Assembly (NCBI RefSeq): GCF_937128705.1
Contig: NZ_CAKZMP010000025.1
Coordinates: forward strand, 1-44,292
DNA: 44,292 nt
Direction: 5' to 3'
From: an uncultured Kiloniella sp.
GTDB taxonomy: Bacteria; Pseudomonadota; Alphaproteobacteria; Kiloniellales; Kiloniellaceae
Shown here: positions 13,224 through 23,607 of the stretch, one piece after another
Layout: each line of letters begins with the position of its first letter
How positions within the stretch are numbered: position 1 is the first letter of the stretch
Notes under the pieces: generated by a model
What the model saw: only the letters and a program-made list of their open reading frames with translations
The model's database searches: none
What the model was told of the DNA's origin: nothing
Made by a program: the position numbers and the translations under genes

Positions 13224-13970
13224 TCATCTAACACCAATCGCCCAAAAATCTTCTACTTTCAAGCTCGCGCCACCAACCAAAGCACCATCAACATTAGACA
13301 CAGCAAGCAGTTCAGCTGCATTTTCTGGCTTAACAGATCCACCATAAAGTATCCGAATCTTTTTTGCCGCATCTTCGCCAAAACGGTCATTTAGCAGACT
13401 GCGAATAAAATTATGTACGTCAGCAACATCTTCTGGCGTTGCCGTTTTACCTGTACCAATGGCCCATACAGGCTCATAGGCGAGCACAATGTTATCCGGA
13501 TCACAATCATCAGGCAGTGATTCTGTTACCTGCGCTTTGATCACGCTCAAAGTCTCACCTGATGCACGCTCTTCTTCGGTTTCGCCAATGCAGATTATTG
13601 GGGTTAGACCTGCTTTGAGGGCAGCAGCGCTCTTAGCGTTTACATCTGCATTGGTCTCGCCGTGATCTGTACGTCTTTCAGAGTGTCCTGTTATGACATA
13701 TCCGCAGCCAATATCTTTGAGTAATTCGGCAGATGTATCACCCGTATGGGCCCCAGAGACATTGGCATGACAATCCTGACCACCTACAGCAAGATCAGTG
13801 CCTTTTGTCAACGAGAGAACAGTACCAAGCAAAGCCGCTGGGGGACACACAACAAAATCAGACGATACAGAACCCTGGTTCAATTTCCCCAAAAGCCCTT
13901 CTACCAACTCGGTAGCAAAGGTTACAGATCCGTTCATCTTCCAATTACCAGCAATAAATTTGCCTGCCAT
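13224..13970 (-). CDS. tpiA: Triose-phosphate isomerase
   Basis: MAGKFIAGNWKMNG, GYVITGHSERR, LAYEPVWAIGTGKTATPE; start at MAGKF, not the longest ORF. Confidence 0.97.
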   Translation of the reverse strand: MAGKFIAGNWKMNGSVTFATELVEGLLGKLNQGSVSSDFVVCPPAALLGTVLSLTKGTDLAVGGQDCHANVSGAHTGDTSAELLKDIGCGYVITGHSERRTDHGETNADVNAKSAAALKAGLTPIICIGETEEERASGETLSVIKAQVTESLPDDCDPDNIVLAYEPVWAIGTGKTATPEDVADVHNFIRSLLNDRFGEDAAKKIRILYGGSVKPENAAELLAVSNVDGALVGGASLKVEDFWAIGVR

Positions 13971-14238
13971 ATTCGATTCTCTCTGATTAGTAATGTGTAA
14001 ATTATGGGCACATCTATACAGTGTCATTCGCAACAATCCAAGACTACAGGCCAAGACTGCAGGATTTTTTAATGTGAACAAGCTGCTTGATCACGACAAA
14101 GAGGTCAAAAACTTCGCAACATTGTAATATGGTGCATATTCTTGAAAAACCCTGTTGCCCAGCCTTTGCTCCATCCCTAAGATGCCCGGCACGATTATGT
14201 ATACGAAATTAACTTTATAAAAATTTCACGGGTAAGTT

Positions 14239-16131
14239 ATGGCTCATAAAAAACCAGGCCTTTTTAAACGTATTGTTGTTTTGGCTTTATTCTGTCTGTT
14301 GATCCTGAGTTTTGCGGCTTGGGGTATCCAGGATATTTTCCTAAATCTCGGCAACAATCAAACAGTTGCAAAAGTTGGTGACATTGAAATCGCCCAAGAA
14401 GAGTTCGCAAGCAATTTTTCCCGTGAGACCAATGCTCTTTCGCAACAGTTGGGACGCGCCCTTGATGCACAGGAAGCTCAGCAGCTCGGCCTCGACAATC
14501 GCGTGATTTCTCGCTTGGTTGCCAGAGCACTTTCACAAGTGCAATCGGACGAGATGGGATTAACCGTTTCGCGTGAGCAACAGCAAAAAGAGATCCAGAA
14601 GATTGATGCCTTTAAAAATGAGGCCGGACTTTTTGATGCCGCACGCTTTCAATCCACGCTCTATCAGGCTGGTCTTTCAGAAACCGCTTTTCTTGCTGAT
14701 CTCAGCAAAGATATACAAAGACAGCAAATCAACAATGCCATCACAGGGGCAATTCCTGTACCGCAGAAAATGGCCGAACGCCTTTACAGCTATCAAACTG
14801 AAAAACGTATCGTTGACTATATCGAAATTCCCTACAGCAGATTTTCTCAGCTAGCGGACCCGACAGATGCAGAACTTGCATCGTACTATGAAGAAGAAAA
14901 GCAAAACTACCTGGCACCTGAATATAAATCAGTCAGCTACATCTTTCTTGATCCATCAAAAGCCGCCCAGAATGTTGTTCTGACAGATGATCAAATTCAA
15001 GAAGAATTCTTAGCACAAAAAGACAGCCTTTCTCTTCCCGATCGTCGTAAACTTGTTCAAATGCTGCTCAGTGACGAGACCAAAGCAAAAGAAGCTTATG
15101 AAAAAATCCTCAATGGTGCTGACTTTAATGAAATCGCTACAGAAGTAACGGGTTCTGCAGGTATTGATCTTGGGGTGATGGAACAAGCAGATCTATTACC
15201 AGAACTACAAGACTCTGTTTTTGGTATGGAAAACGCAGGTGTTGTTGCCCCGGTTAAATCCCCCTTGGGATGGCACATTGTTTCAGTCCTAGAGATTTCT
15301 CCCGCACGGGAAGCACTGTTCGAAGAAGTAGAAGAGCAAATCAAAAAAGATGCCGCATTACGCATCGCAACTGATGAAATCATTTCTATCGCCAACCAGC
15401 TTGATGATGAAATTGCATCAGGTGCAACACTAGAAGAATCTGCGAACAAGCTTGGACAAGAAATACTAAGTTACGACGCAATTGACGCAGAAGGACTTGA
15501 TCGCAGCGGCTTGCCACAACTTGGCTTAGCAGAAAATGTCAGATTCCGCGACGTTATTGCGCAGACTGAATCTGGTTCAGATAGCTTGCTCACTGAACTC
15601 GAAAATGGTGGCTATTTCCTTCTAAAAGTAAATTCAATTACACCTCCAGCACCGCGCCCGTTGGCAGAGGTAAAATCTCAACTGGTGACTTCTTGGCTTG
15701 AAAACAAACGAAACGAAGAAGCAAAAGCTGTCGCAGAAAATCTTGCTGAAGAAGCTAAAAATGGCTCACCTTTGCAAGCAGTGACGGATGAAGCAGCTGA
15801 GTTAATCAAATTTGGTGTTGAGATGAACCGCTTCTCAGCAAGTATCGGTGAAGCACTCGCCCCTGCATTGGTAAGGGATATCTACAAGGCAGAAAAAGGT
15901 GATGTTATTACGGGTCAAGCCGACACAGGGTATCTGGTTGTAAGGCTAACAGAAATTGAACAACCAGATTTATCAGCTGTTGCCGAGGAAATTGAGAGCA
16001 CAAAGGGGTCAATCGAAAACTCCTACAAAAACGATATTTACGCACAGTATATATCTGCCCTTGAAAAAGACTTTGTTGTTGAGATCAATCAAAACTCAAT
16101 CAATCAAGTTATCAACCCTTATAGCAATTAA
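14239..16131 (+). CDS. ppiD: Peptidylprolyl isomerase PpiD-like, membrane-anchored SurA_N/parvulin
   Basis: N-terminal TM anchor, SurA-N-like VAKVGDIEIAQEEFASNFSRE, parvulin-like PLGWHIVSVLEI. Confidence 0.88.
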   Translation: MAHKKPGLFKRIVVLALFCLLILSFAAWGIQDIFLNLGNNQTVAKVGDIEIAQEEFASNFSRETNALSQQLGRALDAQEAQQLGLDNRVISRLVARALSQVQSDEMGLTVSREQQQKEIQKIDAFKNEAGLFDAARFQSTLYQAGLSETAFLADLSKDIQRQQINNAITGAIPVPQKMAERLYSYQTEKRIVDYIEIPYSRFSQLADPTDAELASYYEEEKQNYLAPEYKSVSYIFLDPSKAAQNVVLTDDQIQEEFLAQKDSLSLPDRRKLVQMLLSDETKAKEAYEKILNGADFNEIATEVTGSAGIDLGVMEQADLLPELQDSVFGMENAGVVAPVKSPLGWHIVSVLEISPAREALFEEVEEQIKKDAALRIATDEIISIANQLDDEIASGATLEESANKLGQEILSYDAIDAEGLDRSGLPQLGLAENVRFRDVIAQTESGSDSLLTELENGGYFLLKVNSITPPAPRPLAEVKSQLVTSWLENKRNEEAKAVAENLAEEAKNGSPLQAVTDEAAELIKFGVEMNRFSASIGEALAPALVRDIYKAEKGDVITGQADTGYLVVRLTEIEQPDLSAVAEEIESTKGSIENSYKNDIYAQYISALEKDFVVEINQNSINQVINPYSN

Positions 16132-16139
16132 AACTAACA

Positions 16140-17657
16140 ATGAAGAATCCAGTTACATTCGAGGCGTTTTTAGAAACCTACAATCAACAGAAACCACAAG
16201 TCGTGTGGACAACCTTGATTGCGGATCTGGAAACGCCCGTTTCTGCCTTTTTGAAACTGGCAGAACGACGCGCCAATAGTTTCCTTTTCGAATCAGTCGA
16301 AGGTGGCAACACAATTGGACGCTACTCCTTTATCGGGTTTGATCCTGATTTGGTGTGGCGATGTAACGGATCAAAAGCTGAAATTAATCGTCAATACCAA
16401 ACATCGCCAGATGCTTTCGTTGATGAGAATGACAAAGCTTTGGAAAGTCTGCGCAAACTAGTAGCAGAATGCAGGTTTGACTTACCCGAAGATTTCCCAC
16501 CTATGGCGGCCGGTATTGTTGGCTACATGGGGTATGAAACGGTTCGTCAAATGGAACACTTACCAACGGATACCCCCGATAACTTGGGGCTGCCCGAAGG
16601 AATGTACCTACGTCCGACCGTAACAGCCATCTTTGATCGCGTAGAAGATCAGATTTTGGTCACAACTACTGTCTGGCCAAACGATACCATCAGTGCCCGC
16701 GATGCTTTTGAGGCGGCGCATAATCGATTGTCCGCTGTAACCGCAGATTTCAACGCGCCTTTGCAGCACAAACCAGAGGCATTTGAAGGCGATTTGGTGT
16801 TACCAGAAACAGCATCCAATCTTACCCGCGAAGAATTTCACGGTATTGTTGAACGCGCAAAAGAATACATTCTTGCCGGAGATATTTTCCAGGTTGTTCT
16901 ATCACAGCGTTTCTCTGTACCCTTTACGCTTCCACCCTTTGCACTCTATCGGGCCTTACGGAGATTAAACCCCTCGCCTTTCCTGTTCTTTCTGAACTTT
17001 GGTGATTTTTCTGTTGTTGGGTCCAGTCCTGAAATCCTTGTTCGTGTCAGGGATGGTAAAGTCACGATCCGCCCAATTGCCGGTACGCGCAAACGCGGCG
17101 CCAACTCAGCCGAAGACAAAGAGCTTGCTGCGGACCTGCTTTCTGATCCAAAAGAACTTGCTGAACATTTAATGTTACTTGATTTGGGCCGTAACGATGT
17201 CGGGCGCGTTGCAGAGGTCGGTAGTATCGAAGTGACCGAGCGGATGATTATTGAGCTCTACAGCCACGTTATGCATATCGTCTCTAACGTCGAGGGTACG
17301 CTCGATACAAAACGCGCTGATATGATTGATGCTCTCGCCGCAGGTTTCCCTGCTGGTACCGTATCCGGTGCGCCCAAGGTACGTGCAATGGAAATAATCG
17401 ACGAACTAGAACCGGAACGTCGTGGTATCTATGGCGGGGCTGTTGGGTATTTCGGTGCTGGTGGCGGTATGGATACCTGTATTGCTTTGCGTACGGCGAT
17501 CGTCAAAGACCAAACAATGTATATTCAAGCTGGTGCTGGCGTGGTTGCGGACTCTGTACCTGAATCAGAATATCAGGAATGTCATAACAAAGCCCGCGCC
17601 CTTATCCGTTCGGCCGAAGAAGCCGTTCGTTTTGCTGCCCAAAAAAACAATATCTAA
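16140..17657 (+). CDS. trpE: Anthranilate synthase component I
   Basis: RPIAGTRKRGAN, DLGRNDVGRVAEVG, FPAGTVSGAPKVRAMEIIDELEP. Confidence 0.97.
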   Translation: MKNPVTFEAFLETYNQQKPQVVWTTLIADLETPVSAFLKLAERRANSFLFESVEGGNTIGRYSFIGFDPDLVWRCNGSKAEINRQYQTSPDAFVDENDKALESLRKLVAECRFDLPEDFPPMAAGIVGYMGYETVRQMEHLPTDTPDNLGLPEGMYLRPTVTAIFDRVEDQILVTTTVWPNDTISARDAFEAAHNRLSAVTADFNAPLQHKPEAFEGDLVLPETASNLTREEFHGIVERAKEYILAGDIFQVVLSQRFSVPFTLPPFALYRALRRLNPSPFLFFLNFGDFSVVGSSPEILVRVRDGKVTIRPIAGTRKRGANSAEDKELAADLLSDPKELAEHLMLLDLGRNDVGRVAEVGSIEVTERMIIELYSHVMHIVSNVEGTLDTKRADMIDALAAGFPAGTVSGAPKVRAMEIIDELEPERRGIYGGAVGYFGAGGGMDTCIALRTAIVKDQTMYIQAGAGVVADSVPESEYQECHNKARALIRSAEEAVRFAAQKNNI

Positions 17658-17717
17658 GATATAAAGGCAACATTTAAGTTATTACCATAAAGCTCTCATT
17701 TGCTTGAGAGCATCATT

Positions 17718-18362
17718 TCAGGGTCTCTTAGGCTCTGGAAAGCTAGGCAAAATATCCGGAGTAGAAACTCCTTTCATGACCGCAGGTTTCTTTTTCATAG
17801 CAGAATACCAAGCATTTAAATATGAATGATGAGCTATGCTAAACCCCATGTGAACTGCGGTATAAACCCAGCCAAAAATAGCCATATCAACAATCGAATA
17901 GCTTTTAAGGAACCACTTTTCCGATCTGGATAGATATTTATCCAGCACACCATAAAGGCGTTCCCCCTCTTTGCTATATCGCTCTAAAGCGTATTCGTTA
18001 TTCGCCTCCCCCGCATGAAAAGCAAAATGTGCTCTTTGACCAAATAAAGGTCCGATTGATGCCGCTTGAAAGAACAAAAGCTCCATACCTTTCGCGCGTT
18101 CAGATTTATCTGATGGAAAGAACTGTCCCGTTTTTTCCGCCAAATAATGTAAAATTGCATTTGATTCAGAAATTGTAATCTTTGTATCTGTATCTTGTAA
18201 GATAGGAATTTTAGCGTTTGGATTCATTTCAATAATCGCGGGGTCAAACTGCTTTCCTGATCGCACATCAATAGTCTCAAGATTATAAGGCAGGCCCATT
18301 TCTTCTAAACCAATAGTGACTTTATAGACGTTTGGTGTGTTCAAGCCATAAAGTGTTAACAT
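17718..18362 (-). CDS. Glutathione S-transferase family protein
   Basis: MLTLYGLNTPNVYKVTIGLEEMGLPY, NAKIPILQD, ISESNAILHYLAEKTG. Confidence 0.88.
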   Translation of the reverse strand: MLTLYGLNTPNVYKVTIGLEEMGLPYNLETIDVRSGKQFDPAIIEMNPNAKIPILQDTDTKITISESNAILHYLAEKTGQFFPSDKSERAKGMELLFFQAASIGPLFGQRAHFAFHAGEANNEYALERYSKEGERLYGVLDKYLSRSEKWFLKSYSIVDMAIFGWVYTAVHMGFSIAHHSYLNAWYSAMKKKPAVMKGVSTPDILPSFPEPKRP

Positions 18363-18375
18363 ATTTTCTCCCCCC

Positions 18376-18798
18376 TTAATTCAAATGTTGATGGCTAGAC
18401 ACAACAGCGTATGGATGAAAATCTGGCTTTGCCATTGTGAAAACCTTTGCCATTTCAGGGGCCTTACCAGCTTGAAGCTTAATAATAAATGCTTCTAATG
18501 AGGCCTTATCCTGCCACTGCGCGTAGTTAACAACATGCTTTGAATCCAAAGATCGATGAACGTTCCCAGAGATAAATCCAGGCTCATGGATCAATGTTTT
18601 ATGTAACGCCAATTCAAGCTGTGTAACCAATGCCTCTTGATCACCGTCAACAGGCGTGAGGATATTAATCATAGTCAGAATATTTTTTTCAGGATTAATT
18701 GTTGTTTTTACATCCTGTGCATTAGCGATGGATAAACTGCTCAACACAGCCATCACACCCATAAATTTAAATAACCTTCTATACATTGTCTTCTCCAT
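18376..18798 (-). CDS. Antibiotic biosynthesis monooxygenase (ABM)-domain protein with predicted signal peptide
   Basis: RLFKFMGVMAVLSSLSIANAQ then ABM-like LTPVDGDQEALVTQLELAL...EPGFISGNVHRSLDSKHVVNYAQWQDKASLEAF. Confidence 0.7.
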   Translation of the reverse strand: MEKTMYRRLFKFMGVMAVLSSLSIANAQDVKTTINPEKNILTMINILTPVDGDQEALVTQLELALHKTLIHEPGFISGNVHRSLDSKHVVNYAQWQDKASLEAFIIKLQAGKAPEMAKVFTMAKPDFHPYAVVSSHQHLN

Positions 18799-18855
18799 TT
18801 TTAATTTATATAATGATCACTACACATATAATTTTTCCAACACAAGGATTCTTTA

Positions 18856-19437
18856 GTGACCGTTACAAATAAGAAAAGGGGACGCCCAAGAGGTTTTGAT
18901 AAAAACCAAGCACAGGAAATTGCTCTTCAGCTATTTTGGAAAGATGGATATGAGGCAACTGGTTTATCTAAATTGACGAAAGCAATCGGTGTTGGCGCCC
19001 CCAGTCTATACGCCGCATTTGGATCAAAAGCCCAGTTGTTCGAAAAGGCTGTCAATTTATATCAGGCTCAATGCACACCTTTCTTTCAAGAAGCATTTGC
19101 TGCGGACAATCTAACTGACTTTGTTCATTTACTTTTCGGCAGCGCCGTCAAAAGTTATACACAAGAAAATGCTGGTCGAGGATGTCTTGTTTTAGATGGA
19201 ACCCGTAATGCATCAGACCCTGAAGCACTTAAAATAACTCAAAAAATACGAGAGAATTTCCATCGGCAACTCGTTGAAAAATTGACCCAACTTGGTGCAG
19301 AAGAACCAGCACAGACGGCTGATGTTTGCCAGACAACAATGACTGGTCTTTCAGGCGCAGCGCGTCACGGCTTACCCCGTGACAAAATGCATGATGTTGC
19401 CCAAACACTAGCAAGCGGTATATGCGCAAAATCATAA
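18856..19437 (+). CDS. TetR/AcrR-family transcriptional regulator (GTG start)
   Basis: N-terminal HTH KRGRPRGFDKNQAQEIALQLFWKDGYEATGLSKLTKAIGVGAPSLYAAFGSK. Confidence 0.92.
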   Translation: MTVTNKKRGRPRGFDKNQAQEIALQLFWKDGYEATGLSKLTKAIGVGAPSLYAAFGSKAQLFEKAVNLYQAQCTPFFQEAFAADNLTDFVHLLFGSAVKSYTQENAGRGCLVLDGTRNASDPEALKITQKIRENFHRQLVEKLTQLGAEEPAQTADVCQTTMTGLSGAARHGLPRDKMHDVAQTLASGICAKS

Positions 19438-19546
19438 TATGTGACGAGGCAATACCATTCAGAACACTATCTTTTATCAGGGAGTATTCCCACAGCATAA
19501 CAACAGCACAACAAAAGAGTGCATCGAAAGTCAGTTGCTAAAAAAA

Positions 19547-20815
19547 TTATGGATCTATTTGTTTTGATGCGTTTTTTAATGCCATAATCCGAGAGATCGG
19601 TACAATATCAAACCCGCGGTCTTCAGCTTCCTTGATCCATTTATGTAAAACTTCAACCGTTGATTTATGCGGGTGACCGATTGCAATTGCATGACCATTT
19701 TTTATTGCGATACGTTCGGCTTGTTTTAGCTGTTTTAAAATTTCCAATGTATTTTTATAGTCATTATCAATAAAAACATCGCGTCTAAGAACAGGAACGC
19801 CCATAGAGGCAGCAACAGAAGCAGCGACACTACGCGGAGAAGTTCTTGAATCCATAAAGAAATAATCTGTCCGCTCTATTCTGGACAACACAACTTCCAT
19901 TCCACGTCTCCACCCTGTGAATTTGCTGCCCATATGATTATTGATACCGATATAGCCATCAAACTGAGACATACCCCATTCCAGACGAGCGAGGATTTCC
20001 TCATCACTTAATCCGGTCAACAGTGCTTTCGGACCAGGATCTGCAGAACCAAGTGGTTCCATAGGAACATGTAACATTAACTCGTGTCCTCGCCGGCTTG
20101 CCTCCGCAGCCATCGCTTTGACATCAGGCGCATAGGTCATAAAAGCCAGGGTGATTGCTCCGGGTAACTCTATGGCGAGTTCAGCCCCTCTTTTATTTAC
20201 ACCCACATCATCCAGCACAATAGCAATCATGGGGCGCTCAGGCTTTATCCATTCGGTTTGCACATCGGGATCAACCAAAGGCTTTTTCTGTGGAGGCAAG
20301 GCAGCGACTTGATCATTCCCCACCTCAGATTGATCTCCCGATGCCGTTACAGATACATTATTTGTTTTCTTTGACGATTTTACAGGCTCTTTAGTCTCTT
20401 TGATTGCATAATTTTGAGTTATTGACTTTTGGACTAAAGCTTTTTCTGTCGACGCGGGATCCTTATCTTCAGAAACCGTAACGTTTGGGGGAAGATTAGA
20501 TTGTTCGTTGGTGCGCCCATCTTCCAAAACAGTATCACCAATAGAAATATCGCCAAGATTAATAGGATGCGGCTTGTTTGAAGGTGCCGCGGCCAGAGCT
20601 TCCTGCTTGGCCTGTTCTTCTGTTAACTGAGGTCGAGGTTCAGGTGATACAGAGCTAACTTTGTCCTTTTGGAGAATAAGGACGGAAGAAACAGCCAAAG
20701 CAATAAAGAAAAGAAACCCAGCGACAATAAACAGACTTCCACGATGGGAACGCCTGCTTTTATTCGACTTCTTTGGCAAAGGGCCTGTTTTTTTTGTCTT
20801 ACGTTTTAAAGCCAT
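19547..20815 (-). CDS. Divergent polysaccharide deacetylase family protein (YibQ-like)
   Basis: N-terminal TM; IAIVLDDVGVNKRGAELAIELPGAITLAFMTYAPD, GHELMLHVPMEP, NNHMGSKFT. Confidence 0.88.
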   Translation of the reverse strand: MALKRKTKKTGPLPKKSNKSRRSHRGSLFIVAGFLFFIALAVSSVLILQKDKVSSVSPEPRPQLTEEQAKQEALAAAPSNKPHPINLGDISIGDTVLEDGRTNEQSNLPPNVTVSEDKDPASTEKALVQKSITQNYAIKETKEPVKSSKKTNNVSVTASGDQSEVGNDQVAALPPQKKPLVDPDVQTEWIKPERPMIAIVLDDVGVNKRGAELAIELPGAITLAFMTYAPDVKAMAAEASRRGHELMLHVPMEPLGSADPGPKALLTGLSDEEILARLEWGMSQFDGYIGINNHMGSKFTGWRRGMEVVLSRIERTDYFFMDSRTSPRSVAASVAASMGVPVLRRDVFIDNDYKNTLEILKQLKQAERIAIKNGHAIAIGHPHKSTVEVLHKWIKEAEDRGFDIVPISRIMALKNASKQIDP

Positions 20816-20922
20816 GAATCCACTCTGTTCCGAGGGATTATATGTATATCAGCCTTACAGGAGTGAACAGTATAAACTCATAAAACTTGTCATCCGCCCT
20901 GATCTTGGTATATCGGCATAAT

Positions 20923-21324
20923 TCAACGGTCAGTTTGGGCGAAATCGTTCAAAATAGGACAGTCAGGCCGATGATCCCCCTGACACTTTTCGATCAAGTT
21001 GCTCAAGGTATCTTTCATACTTTGCAGTTCTGCGATTTTACGATCCATGTCCGCAACATGCTGCTTCGCCAGTTCTTTCACCTGTGCACTTGCTCTGTTG
21101 CGATCATTCCAAAGCATAAGAAGGGCAGAAACCTCATTGATGGAAAAACCTAAACTTCTGGCGCGCTGGATAAACTTGAGGGTTTCAATATCCTTTTCCT
21201 GATAGGCACGATAGCCAGAAGATGTTCTTCCCGCAGGTTCGATCAAACCAATGGATTCATAATATCTGATCGTTTTTGCCGGCAATCCGGAAACTTCAGC
21301 AACTTGACCAATTTTCATCATCAA
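20923..21324 (-). CDS. cueR: MerR-family copper-responsive regulator (CueR-type)
   Basis: IGQVAEVSGLPAKTIRYYESIGLI; C-terminal CQGDHRPDCPIL metal loop; start overlaps the copA stop. Confidence 0.88.
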   Translation of the reverse strand: MMMKIGQVAEVSGLPAKTIRYYESIGLIEPAGRTSSGYRAYQEKDIETLKFIQRARSLGFSINEVSALLMLWNDRNRASAQVKELAKQHVADMDRKIAELQSMKDTLSNLIEKCQGDHRPDCPILNDFAQTDR

Positions 21325-23543
21325 TCAATCCGTTTTAAAGAAGAATAAAGCGATAAAGAGCTAACCATGACAGTAACTGAACTCAATGCCATCGCCAATC
21401 CCGCCAGCAAAGGACTTAATAAACCGGAAGCAGCAAGTGGCAACCCAATAACATTATACACAAAAGCCCCAATAAGATTATGCGCTATTTTGTTGTGTAT
21501 AACCTGCCCTGCCCTAATCGTTTTATACACCAGATAGGGATTGCTCTGAATAAGCGATGCATCTGCAGTATTAATCGCAACATCACTGCCATCGCCCATA
21601 GCTAGGCCAACATCCGCCCCCGCCAACGCAGGGGCATCGTTAATACCATCCCCAACCATAACAACGACTTCATTCTGTTGATGTAATTTTTTCAAGTATG
21701 CCAGCTTATCTTCTGGAAGAAGATTTCCCTCTACCTTTTCAATAGACAATTTCTCGGCAACCTTTTGAGCTGCCAGTTGCTGATCCCCACTGAGCATAAC
21801 AACAGAAATTCCCTTACCTTTCAGGGCTTGAACAGTTTTAAGCGATTCAGATTTTATTTTATCCTGTAATGCAAAACCGCCAATAACCGTCATAGCATCA
21901 TCGACTTCTTTTCTCGCAACCCAAACCATTGATGCTCCACGTGCATTATTGTCTTCGATAAAGTCATAACAACGATCAAGCGCCACTCCTGCTTGTTGCA
22001 TATAGCGCTCACTTCCCAGTAAATAGGTGGCACCAGAAAGCACCGCGGAAAGACCGAGTCCTGGAACGGCTGTTATTTCCTCAAATTCCTTCGGTTTAAT
22101 TTCATCATCAATGTACTCAACAATTGCCTTCGATAGTGGATGCGCACTATCTTTCGTAAGCCCAAGAACTACAGATAAGGTTTCTGCATTATCTTTATTA
22201 GTGGGATAGGTAGTTGCAATAACTTCCGGACGTCCTTCGGTCAGAGTACCCGTTTTATCAAAAACCACTGTGGTTGCTTTTGATAATTTCTCAATCACAT
22301 CGGCATTTTTAACCAAGATCCCCATTCGTGCGGCCTGACCACTCCCGACCATGATTGCCGTAGGTGTTGCAAGCCCCAACGCGCAAGGACAGGCTATAAC
22401 AAGAACAGTAACTGCGTTGATAATCGCGATTTCTATACCAACACCACCAAAGGTCCACCACCCCAGAAAAGTCAGCAATGAGAGTAACAATACCCCGGGA
22501 ACAAAGACGGCGCTTACCTTGTCGACCAGCTTCTGTATTCTGGGTTTGGTACTACGCGCTGTTTTAACCTGCTCAATAATCTGAGACAGACGAGAGCTTG
22601 TCCCAAGAGTTGTCGGAACTAGATGCAACACGCCTTCGCCATTCACCGTACCCCCGATAACCGAGTCTCCGATATTTTTGGCAACGGGCATTGCTTCACC
22701 CGTGATCATAGCCTCGTCAACCTGACTCGTTCCCTTGCGTATTTCGCCATCGACAGGAACAACATCACCCGGCCTGACAATAACAATATCATTGGCCAAA
22801 ACCTTTACAGCGGGAACGGTCAGTTGTTTTTCATCACGAAGAACTGTTGCATTCAACGGTTGAAGTCGAATGAGAGCGTCCAAGGCTTTATTGGTTTTCC
22901 CTTTGGCTTTTTCTTCAAGAACCTTTCCCAGAAGAACAAGCGTAATGACGGCGGCCGATGCTTCGAAATAAAGCGCGTGTGCCAAATGTGATGACCAGGA
23001 CATCCATTCAGAATAATCGCCCAGCATAATAAAAACAGATAATCCAAAAGCAGCAGATGTACCAATAGCGACAAGAGTATCCATATTACTCTGTCCATAC
23101 CTTACGGCCTGCCAGATTCCTTTATAAAAACGCGCACCTGCAAAAATTTGTACTGGTAGAGCCAAGAGAAACTGTATCAAAGGCGGAATGGAAAAGTTAA
23201 TGCCAAATGGCAAGAAAGCCATTTGCCCCACCAATGGAAATGTTAAAAGCAACGCCAAGAGGAATAAGCGCATATCTGAAGTTTCAGGATCAATCGCTTC
23301 GCCACCAACTTCATCATATGGGTTTACTTCTGGCACAAGAGAAGCTTGATAACCTTTATCTGCTAAGCTTTTTAACAATAAATTTTGATCAACATAGCCC
23401 GCCAAGGTCACGGTTGCTGTGTTACTCATCAAATCCGGGGACGCACTAATTACCCCCTCAACTGCGGTTAGCGCCTTTTCAACAGAACGAACGCACCCAG
23501 CACAGGACATTCCCTTAACAGTTAACTCAATGGATTTTGACAT
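21321..23543 (-). CDS. copA: Cu(+)-translocating P1B-type ATPase
   Basis: HMA motif GMSCAGC, CPC motif ACPCALGLATP, DKTGTLTEG, GDGINDAPAL. Confidence 0.95.
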   Translation of the reverse strand: MSKSIELTVKGMSCAGCVRSVEKALTAVEGVISASPDLMSNTATVTLAGYVDQNLLLKSLADKGYQASLVPEVNPYDEVGGEAIDPETSDMRLFLLALLLTFPLVGQMAFLPFGINFSIPPLIQFLLALPVQIFAGARFYKGIWQAVRYGQSNMDTLVAIGTSAAFGLSVFIMLGDYSEWMSWSSHLAHALYFEASAAVITLVLLGKVLEEKAKGKTNKALDALIRLQPLNATVLRDEKQLTVPAVKVLANDIVIVRPGDVVPVDGEIRKGTSQVDEAMITGEAMPVAKNIGDSVIGGTVNGEGVLHLVPTTLGTSSRLSQIIEQVKTARSTKPRIQKLVDKVSAVFVPGVLLLSLLTFLGWWTFGGVGIEIAIINAVTVLVIACPCALGLATPTAIMVGSGQAARMGILVKNADVIEKLSKATTVVFDKTGTLTEGRPEVIATTYPTNKDNAETLSVVLGLTKDSAHPLSKAIVEYIDDEIKPKEFEEITAVPGLGLSAVLSGATYLLGSERYMQQAGVALDRCYDFIEDNNARGASMVWVARKEVDDAMTVIGGFALQDKIKSESLKTVQALKGKGISVVMLSGDQQLAAQKVAEKLSIEKVEGNLLPEDKLAYLKKLHQQNEVVVMVGDGINDAPALAGADVGLAMGDGSDVAINTADASLIQSNPYLVYKTIRAGQVIHNKIAHNLIGAFVYNVIGLPLAASGLLSPLLAGLAMALSSVTVMVSSLSLYSSLKRID

Positions 23544-23576
23544 AAAAATACACGCTTCTGGTTTGCTAATAAGGCA

Positions 23577-23607
23577 AATATGAGGCTTACAGTTACAGGA
23601 AGGTCAA
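23577..23607 (-). promoter_or_regulatory. Candidate CueR-controlled promoter of copA
   Basis: Minus strand TTGACC - 19 nt (TTCCTGTAACTGTAAGCCT) - CATATT; 19-bp spacer and CTTCC/GTAAG near-dyad typical of MerR-family promoters. Confidence 0.75.

Noticed and set aside
15096-15449. 117-aa minus-strand ORF inside ppiD
   Set aside because: Ser-rich shadow ORF opposite ppiD, typical antisense artefact.
17692-17711. GCTCTCA-N6-TGAGAGC hairpin between convergent trpE and GST
   Set aside because: Plausible transcription end structure but lacks a clear U-tract on either strand, so not called as a terminator.
22623-22991. 122-aa plus-strand ORF inside copA
   Set aside because: Antisense to copA, no domain or RBS support.
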